Assembly: GCA_020628975.1 (NCBI GenBank)
Contig: JAHDEF010000048.1
Location: 1 to 10,330 of the forward strand
Length of the DNA: 10,330 nt
DNA from: Aquimarina sp.
GTDB lineage: Bacteria > Bacteroidota > Bacteroidia > Flavobacteriales > Flavobacteriaceae
Direction of reading: 5' to 3'
The notes beneath the pieces are model-generated. The model was not told the DNA's origin. It did not search any database and saw nothing but the letters and a program-made list of their open reading frames with translations. A program made the position numbers and the translations under genes. Of the stretch, positions 5,572 to 10,330 are shown one piece after another. Every line of letters starts with the position of its first letter. Within the stretch, counting starts at the first letter, position 1.

Positions 5572-7185
5572 TTATTCCAGTGCTTTCGCCATAACATGAT
5601 ATCGAGGGTCTTCAACACTTTCTTCAATAATGCTATGGAATTTAGGTGAAGCTTTACGCATTAAATCTTTACATTCATCGCTCAAGTGTTTTAAGGTTAG
5701 CTTCTTTCCTTGTTTTTCATACTTTTCTTGAAGCACAAATATGGCTTCTAAGGCAGAATGATCGGCTACTTTAGCTTCCATAAAATCTATTTCAACATTT
5801 TCAGGGTCATTATTGACATCAAAATTAGAGTTAAAACTAGAAATACTACCAAAGAAAACCGTTCCCCAAATTTCATAAACCTTGGTGCCATCTTCCTTCG
5901 TAGAACGATTTACACGAACACGTTTAGCACTTTCCCAAGCAAATACTAAGGCTGAAATAATTACCCCAGCAATTACGGCAATGGCTAAATCTACAAATAC
6001 TGTAATGGTAGAAACAGCGATTAATACAAAGGCATCAGAACGGGGTATTCTTGCTAAAATTCTAAAACTACTCCAGGCAAAGGTTTCAATAACCATCATA
6101 AACATTACCCCAACCAAAGCAGCTATGGGTACCATTTCAATATAGGTGTCAGCAAAAAGAATAAAAACTAATAAGGTAACGGCCATTACGATTCCTGATA
6201 AGCGTCCGCGGCCTCCAGAGTTGATGTTAATCATTGTTTGCCCAATCATTCCGCAACCAGCAGTACCGCCAAATAAACCACTAACTATATTTCCTGCACC
6301 TTGAGCAATACACTCTTTATTTCCGTTACCTCTAGTTTCTGTGATTTCGTCTACTAAGTTTAAGGTCATTAAAGTTTCAATTAATCCAACAGCAGCAGCT
6401 AATGCAGCGTATGGCAGAATAAAAGTAAACGTGTCCCACACAAAAGGTAAGTTTTGCCATAGCTCAAGATTTGGAGTAGGGAATTTCCCTTTTAAGCCAT
6501 TTCCGCCTCCCTCACGAATATAAGAGCCAACCGTTGAGACATTAATATTTCCAATAATCTTAATAAATGTAACTACTAAAATAGCTGTAAGTGCGGCGGG
6601 TAGTTTTTTGGTAACTTTCCATTTCGGTAAAAAATACACAATAGCCATAGTTAGCGCCACTAAGCCAATCATACTCCAAAGTTCTGGACCTTGCATCATC
6701 CAGGATTCCCCTTCAGGGTTTTTATGAAAAAACATTTTTAATTGCGCTAAGAAAATAACAATCGCTAAACCGTTTACAAACCCCATCATTACTGGGTGGG
6801 GAATAAGGCGAACAAATTTCCCAAGCTTTAAAAGGCCGGCTCCAATTTGTATGATTCCCATTAAAATTACGGTAGCTAGTAAGTAGAAATAACCCATGTT
6901 TTCAACAGGTTGTTCGAAGGCTAAACCTCTTTCGTTTCCTTCAATCAAAAGGTGAATTAATACTACGGCAACAGCTCCTGCAGCTCCTGATATCAATCCA
7001 GGTCTTCCTCCAAAAATGGCGGCAATTAATCCAATCATAAATGCGCCAGAAAGTGCCACCAACGGATCTATGCCTAATACAAAGGCAAAAGCCACTACTT
7101 CAGGAATCATAGCTAAGGAAGTAGTAATACCAGCTGTAATGTCGTTTTTTACACCTGCCGAGTCTGTCTTAAAGTACTGTTTCAA
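5572..7185 (-). CDS. SulP family inorganic anion transporter with C-terminal STAS domain
   Basis: A 537-residue inner-membrane transporter of the SLC26/SulP family, moving an inorganic anion such as sulfate or bicarbonate; the substrate cannot be told from sequence. The signature region TTSLAMIPEVVAFAFVLGID (21-40) and FGGRPGLISGAAGAVAVV (58-75) are at the N-terminus. IPHPVMMGFVNGLAIVIF (128-145), ILPYALAAA-like helices near 256-272, and GCGMIGQTMININSGGRGRL (310-329) follow, then more helices to about 416. I estimate 10-14 membrane spans. The cytosolic STAS domain spans about 434-537, with the conserved DHSALEAI at 475-482. It resembles the Bacillus YbaR-type branch more than the proteobacterial DauA type. 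The TTG start gives MKQYFKTDSAG; it lies about 20 nt after the likely transcript start set by a TACTTTTG box, and the upstream in-frame codons contain no ATG. Confidence 0.93.
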   Translation of the reverse strand: MKQYFKTDSAGVKNDITAGITTSLAMIPEVVAFAFVLGIDPLVALSGAFMIGLIAAIFGGRPGLISGAAGAVAVVLIHLLIEGNERGLAFEQPVENMGYFYLLATVILMGIIQIGAGLLKLGKFVRLIPHPVMMGFVNGLAIVIFLAQLKMFFHKNPEGESWMMQGPELWSMIGLVALTMAIVYFLPKWKVTKKLPAALTAILVVTFIKIIGNINVSTVGSYIREGGGNGLKGKFPTPNLELWQNLPFVWDTFTFILPYAALAAAVGLIETLMTLNLVDEITETRGNGNKECIAQGAGNIVSGLFGGTAGCGMIGQTMININSGGRGRLSGIVMAVTLLVFILFADTYIEMVPIAALVGVMFMMVIETFAWSSFRILARIPRSDAFVLIAVSTITVFVDLAIAVIAGVIISALVFAWESAKRVRVNRSTKEDGTKVYEIWGTVFFGSISSFNSNFDVNNDPENVEIDFMEAKVADHSALEAIFVLQEKYEKQGKKLTLKHLSDECKDLMRKASPKFHSIIEESVEDPRYHVMAKALE

Positions 7186-7211
7186 TGGGATCTGTTTTTT
7201 ATAAGAAAGTG

Positions 7212-7219
7212 CAAAAGTA
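7212..7219 (-). promoter_or_regulatory. Candidate -7 box for the SulP gene
   Basis: On the minus strand 7219-7212 reads TACTTTTG, an exact TAnnTTTG match. The predicted transcript start near 7205 leaves roughly 20 nt to the TTG at 7185, which favours that start over in-frame ATT codons further upstream. No clear -33 TTTG is seen. Confidence 0.4.
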
Positions 7220-7290
7220 ACAATTTAGATTTTAGACTTCTTCGCTATAATTAATAGTATTTAAAAATAGAACTAACTAGTGTTATTTAT

Positions 7291-7404
7291 GCGTAAGGGA
7301 TAGCAGCGGCATTATTTTTACCAAATTAAGGTGCTTCGACTTCGCTCAGCAACCTTATTTGGTAAAAAGATATAGCGAATAGCCCGACCCGCAGGGTTAC
7401 GCCC
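7291..7404 (-). repeat. 114-bp nested palindromic repeat, copy A' (arms inverted)
   Basis: This is the same length and module sizes as copy A at 4447-4560, but with outer arms on the opposite strand: the 24-bp arm is at 7291-7314, the 54-bp core at 7315-7368 and the 36-bp arm at 7369-7404. By eye the arms match copy A at 28/36 and 18/24 positions. The core matches copy A at 49/54, yet in the same plus-strand orientation. The stem TTTTTACCAAAT / ATTTGGTAAAAA is kept apart from a one-base slip. It lies between two minus-strand genes, about 51 bp after the end of the OMP-like gene in map terms and 106 bp upstream of SulP. Confidence 0.85.
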
Positions 7405-7455
7405 AAATATTCTGAGTCAAAAAAATCTACGTATGCAAGTTGTTACCAATTGATA

Positions 7456-7977
7456 CTAAAAATAGACTTGTACAAAAGGGCTCCATGGCGAAGCATATAG
7501 TCTTTTGTCTTCGTTGTAAAGTACATCGTAACGAACACCTGCTGAAACATTTCCCAATCTGTAGCCAGCACCTAAGTATAGCGCAGGAAAATTAAAACTG
7601 TTTTTAAAATCTTGCCCTTGAATTTCGGTAGTGGTATTTACAAAGTTTTGTTCTAATTCGCTTATAAGTTGTAATTGTCGGGTGGGGTTGTACAAAGCGA
7701 TAGCTCGAATTCCATAATTGGTTTGTTTGGTGTCAAATCTTCTAAAGTTGGCATATCCGAAATTGACACCTAAGCCAGCAGAAAATTTGTCATTCACTTG
7801 ATATACAGCCGATGGACCTAAAATAATACTTGTGGCATTGTTGGAGAAGTCGAGCCCTAAATTACCTCCAAATCGTACTTTTTTCCAAAAGTTATTTTGT
7901 TTTGGTTGTACTTGTGCTGTTAAATTGCTCACAAAGTATAATTGTAAAGTTAAAAAGAATAAGATTTTTGTTTTCAT
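7456..7977 (-). CDS. Small outer-membrane beta-barrel-like protein
   Basis: A 173-residue protein with a classical signal peptide, MKTKILFFLT...NLTAQ, cut near residues 21-22. The mature part is alternating amphipathic strands (VRFGGNLGLDF, SIILGPSAVYQV, FSAGLGVNFGYANF, YGIRAIALYNP, LQLISELEQNF, FPALYLGAGYRL, VSAGVRYDVLY) and ends SPFVQVYF with a terminal Phe, the usual outer-membrane barrel assembly signal. About eight strands and the short length suggest a small OmpA/OmpW-size barrel. No enzyme motif is present. I recall that homologues next to sucA have been labelled 'alpha-ketoglutarate decarboxylase' in some flavobacterial annotations; that name would be an error carried over from the neighbour (unverified memory). 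It is divergent from sucA, with 133 bp between starts. Confidence 0.85.
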   Translation of the reverse strand: MKTKILFFLTLQLYFVSNLTAQVQPKQNNFWKKVRFGGNLGLDFSNNATSIILGPSAVYQVNDKFSAGLGVNFGYANFRRFDTKQTNYGIRAIALYNPTRQLQLISELEQNFVNTTTEIQGQDFKNSFNFPALYLGAGYRLGNVSAGVRYDVLYNEDKRLYASPWSPFVQVYF

Positions 7978-8062
7978 AATATTCGTCGAGTTAATTGTAT
8001 TTTTAGTAAAAAAATGCCTTTATAAATATAAATAATTACAAAAGTTATAACGTTGTAAGTTG

Positions 8063-8070
8063 TATTTTTG
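8063..8070 (+). promoter_or_regulatory. Candidate -7 box for sucA
   Basis: TATTTTTG matches TAnnTTTG exactly, 41 bp before the sucA ATG at 8111, giving a leader of about 35 nt. TTG triplets at 8053 and 8060 are too near to serve as a -33 element. For the divergent OMP gene no exact box is seen; the closest is TAACTTTTG, with one extra base. Confidence 0.4.
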
Positions 8071-8110
8071 GTGATTAGAATTTAGATAAAAGTAGGTATA
8101 AACCAGAGTA

Positions 8111-10330
8111 ATGGATAAATATTCGTTTTTAAATGCCGCATCGACCTCTTTTTTTTCAGAGTTGTACGATAGGTATTTACAAAGTCCTGATAGTGTTGAG
8201 CCAAGCTGGAGAGCATTTTTTCAGGGGTTTGATTTTGGAATGGAAAGCGCAGCAGAAGGAGATTTCGTAGTAGAGGTACCTTCTCAAGCTTCGGCAACCA
8301 GCACGGTTGTAATTCCTAAAGAAGTTCAAAAAGAATTTCAAGTAATTAATTTAATTGATGGCTACCGAACACGAGGGCATTTGTTTACAAGAACAAACCC
8401 TGTTCGTGAACGCAGAAAGTATAAGCCATCCTTAGCTATAGAATCTTTCGGACTTGAAACAGCAGACCTAAATACTAGCTTCAATGCAGGCGAAATTGTA
8501 GGGTTGGGTAAAGCTACGCTTAGTCAAATTATCAGCCATTTAGAAAAAATTTATTGCGAGTCTATCGGAGTAGAGTATATGTACATCCGAGGCCCAGAAG
8601 AGCGTCAGTGGATTCAAGATAAATTGAATGCTAATGGTAATCGAACGGTTTTTTCAGCGGAAGAAAAGAAGAACATCTTAGGTAAACTAAATGAAGCTGT
8701 GGCTTTCGAAACCTTTTTGCATACTAAATACGTAGGTCAAAAACGTTTTTCTTTAGAAGGTTGTGAGGCTTTAATTCCTGCCTTAGATCATTTGCTAGAA
8801 AAAGCGTCTAATCTTGGAGTGAAAGAATTTGTTATGGGTATGGCACACCGTGGTCGTTTAAGTACCTTAACGAATATTTTTGGTAAAAGTGCTAAAGATA
8901 TTTTCAGCGAATTTGATGGAAAGGATTACGAAGAAGATATTTTTGATGGTGATGTAAAATATCATATGGGTTGGACAGGCGTGCGTAAAAGTGCAAATGG
9001 CAATGAAATTAATATGAATATTGCACCAAATCCATCGCATTTAGAAACCGTTGGTGCTGTTGTCGAGGGTATTGCTCGAGCAAAGCAAGATCGTATTTAT
9101 AAAGAAGAAAAATCGGCAGTGTTACCGATAATCGTTCATGGAGATGCGGCAATAGCAGGGCAAGGAATTGCTTATGAAATTGTACAAATGTCTCGTTTAG
9201 ATGGTTATAAAACGAATGGTACCATTCATATAGTAGTAAACAATCAAATTGGTTTTACTACGAATTATCTAGATGCACGATCATCTACCTATTGTACAGA
9301 TGTTGCTAAAGTAACCTTATCGCCAGTACTGCATGTAAATGCTGATGATGCTGAGGCGGTAGTACATGCAGTAAATTTTGCGTTAGACTATCGTATGAAG
9401 TTCAAGCGCGATGTATTTATTGATTTATTAGGTTATAGAAAATATGGGCATAATGAAGGTGATGAACCTAAATTTACACAGCCTAAACTATACAAAGCCA
9501 TTGCTAAGCAGAAAAATCCTAGAGATATTTATGCAGAAAAACTAAAAGCAGCTGGTATTGTAGATGATACTTACGTTAAGCAGATTGAGGCAGACTATAA
9601 AAGTAGTTTAGAAGAAGAATTAGAATCTTCTAGAAAAGAAGAAAAAACAGTAATAACTCCTTTCATGGAAAATGAATGGGAAGGTTTTACGCGTGTTCAA
9701 GAAGATCGTATGATGGAAAACATCGATACGACTTACGAAGTAGCCAAACTAACAGAAATTGCTGAAGTAATTACACAGCTTCCTAAAGATAAAAAATTCT
9801 TTAGAAAAGCTGAGAAAGTAATTAAAGACCGTAGTAAAATGTACTTTGAATCCAATCAATTAGATTGGGCAATGGGCGAGTTACTAGCTTACGGGTCTTT
9901 ATTGAAAGAAGGTTATGATGTTCGTTTAAGTGGTCAAGATGTAGAGCGAGGAACTTTTTCGCACCGTCACGCAGTAGTTAAAGTAGAAGAAAGTGAAGAA
10001 GAGGTTGAGTTACTAAACCAGCTTAAAGGTGATCAAGGTGATTTCTACGTTTATAATTCTTTTTTGTCTGAGTATGGTGTTGTAGGTTTTGATTATGGTT
10101 ATGCCATGGCAAGCCCAAAAACCTTAACTATTTGGGAAGCACAATTTGGAGATTTCAGTAATGGAGCACAGATTATGATTGACCAATATATCTCTTCGGC
10201 AGAGGATAAGTGGAAAATGCAAAATGGTTTGGTAATGTTATTACCTCACGGTTATGAAGGACAAGGTGCAGAGCACTCTTCGGCACGTATGGAACGTTTT
10301 TTACAGTTGTGTGCTAAGGATAATATGTAT
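8111..10330 (+). CDS. sucA: 2-oxoglutarate dehydrogenase E1 component, 3' end beyond window
   Basis: The first 740 residues of the thiamine-diphosphate E1 subunit, which decarboxylates 2-oxoglutarate and passes the succinyl group to the E2 lipoyl domain in the TCA cycle. The N-terminal E2-binding segment FLNAASTSFFSELYDRY...PSWRAFFQGF (6-40) is present, then an IDGYRTRGHLF segment (82-92). The catalytic domain has VMGMAHRGRLSTL (241-253), NPSHLE (307-312), HGDAAIAGQG (343-352) and VVNNQIGFTT (375-384), which form the ThDP/Mg site, and YRKYGHNEGDEP (442-453). The transketolase-like second half begins around 580, with SGQDVERGTFSHRHAV and LLPHGYEGQGAEHSSARMERFLQL. Against about 930 residues for E. 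coli SucA, roughly 170-190 codons should lie beyond the window, probably followed by sucB. The frame is open to the last base. Confidence 0.97.
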   Translation, partial: MDKYSFLNAASTSFFSELYDRYLQSPDSVEPSWRAFFQGFDFGMESAAEGDFVVEVPSQASATSTVVIPKEVQKEFQVINLIDGYRTRGHLFTRTNPVRERRKYKPSLAIESFGLETADLNTSFNAGEIVGLGKATLSQIISHLEKIYCESIGVEYMYIRGPEERQWIQDKLNANGNRTVFSAEEKKNILGKLNEAVAFETFLHTKYVGQKRFSLEGCEALIPALDHLLEKASNLGVKEFVMGMAHRGRLSTLTNIFGKSAKDIFSEFDGKDYEEDIFDGDVKYHMGWTGVRKSANGNEINMNIAPNPSHLETVGAVVEGIARAKQDRIYKEEKSAVLPIIVHGDAAIAGQGIAYEIVQMSRLDGYKTNGTIHIVVNNQIGFTTNYLDARSSTYCTDVAKVTLSPVLHVNADDAEAVVHAVNFALDYRMKFKRDVFIDLLGYRKYGHNEGDEPKFTQPKLYKAIAKQKNPRDIYAEKLKAAGIVDDTYVKQIEADYKSSLEEELESSRKEEKTVITPFMENEWEGFTRVQEDRMMENIDTTYEVAKLTEIAEVITQLPKDKKFFRKAEKVIKDRSKMYFESNQLDWAMGELLAYGSLLKEGYDVRLSGQDVERGTFSHRHAVVKVEESEEEVELLNQLKGDQGDFYVYNSFLSEYGVVGFDYGYAMASPKTLTIWEAQFGDFSNGAQIMIDQYISSAEDKWKMQNGLVMLLPHGYEGQGAEHSSARMERFLQLCAKDNMY

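Noticed and set aside
5758..7204. Several plus-strand frames opposite SulP (5758, 5882, 6341 and 7016)
   Set aside because: All are antisense to the SulP coding frame, with biased Thr/Ala/Lys/Ile composition expected of a complement of membrane-helix codons.
8082..8297. 71-codon minus-strand frame over the sucA start
   Set aside because: It overlaps the conserved N-terminus of sucA and has no family resemblance.
1..10330. Defence system, prophage, IS element, tRNA or rRNA
   Set aside because: No transposase, integrase, nuclease or defence domain, cloverleaf or rRNA-like segment was recognised. The genes are housekeeping, envelope or transport types.

Overview
The window looks like a chromosomal segment of a marine-type member of the Flavobacteriaceae (Bacteroidota). 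The evidence is low-GC DNA, proteins closely resembling flavobacterial families, candidate promoters of the Bacteroidota TAnnTTTG (-7) type instead of E. coli-like boxes, no clear Shine-Dalgarno sequences, and intergenic regions full of palindromic dispersed repeats. It is mostly housekeeping and cell-envelope sequence. I see no phage, IS, CRISPR, defence island, tRNA or rRNA.

Layout: 1-440 is non-coding with one palindromic repeat. 441-1867 is a probable two-gene operon: a secreted beta-propeller-like protein of unknown function, then a deoxynucleoside kinase. It converges, with an 11-bp gap, on a Kdo transferase gene (kdtA/waaA, minus strand, 1879-3123). Diverging from kdtA is a DegT/DnrJ/EryC1/StrS sugar aminotransferase (3272-4426). 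Next comes a 114-bp nested palindromic repeat (4447-4560), then a small DUF6428-type cysteine-rich protein (4627-5088) of a family usually tied to arsenic-resistance clusters. A repeat-rich 483-bp gap (5089-5571) follows, then a SulP anion transporter with a STAS domain (minus strand, 5572-7185). A second, oppositely oriented copy of the 114-bp repeat lies at 7291-7404. Last are a small outer-membrane beta-barrel-like protein (minus strand, 7456-7977) and, diverging from it, sucA for 2-oxoglutarate dehydrogenase E1 (8111 to the window end, truncated by the window).

How the genes relate: kdtA builds the inner core of lipopolysaccharide, and the adjacent aminotransferase probably makes an amino sugar for LPS or another surface glycan. 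The kinase salvages deoxynucleosides, and sucA is the TCA-cycle 2-oxoglutarate step. SulP imports an inorganic anion. DUF6428 stands alone without recognisable ars partners.

I did not find a convincing new multi-gene system. The most interesting signal is in the repeats. The two 114-bp elements have outer arms in opposite orientation, but their 54-bp stem-loop cores lie in the same orientation, and the cores carry a compensatory stem base-pair change. The core has therefore been flipped or swapped relative to the arms while the hairpin was kept.
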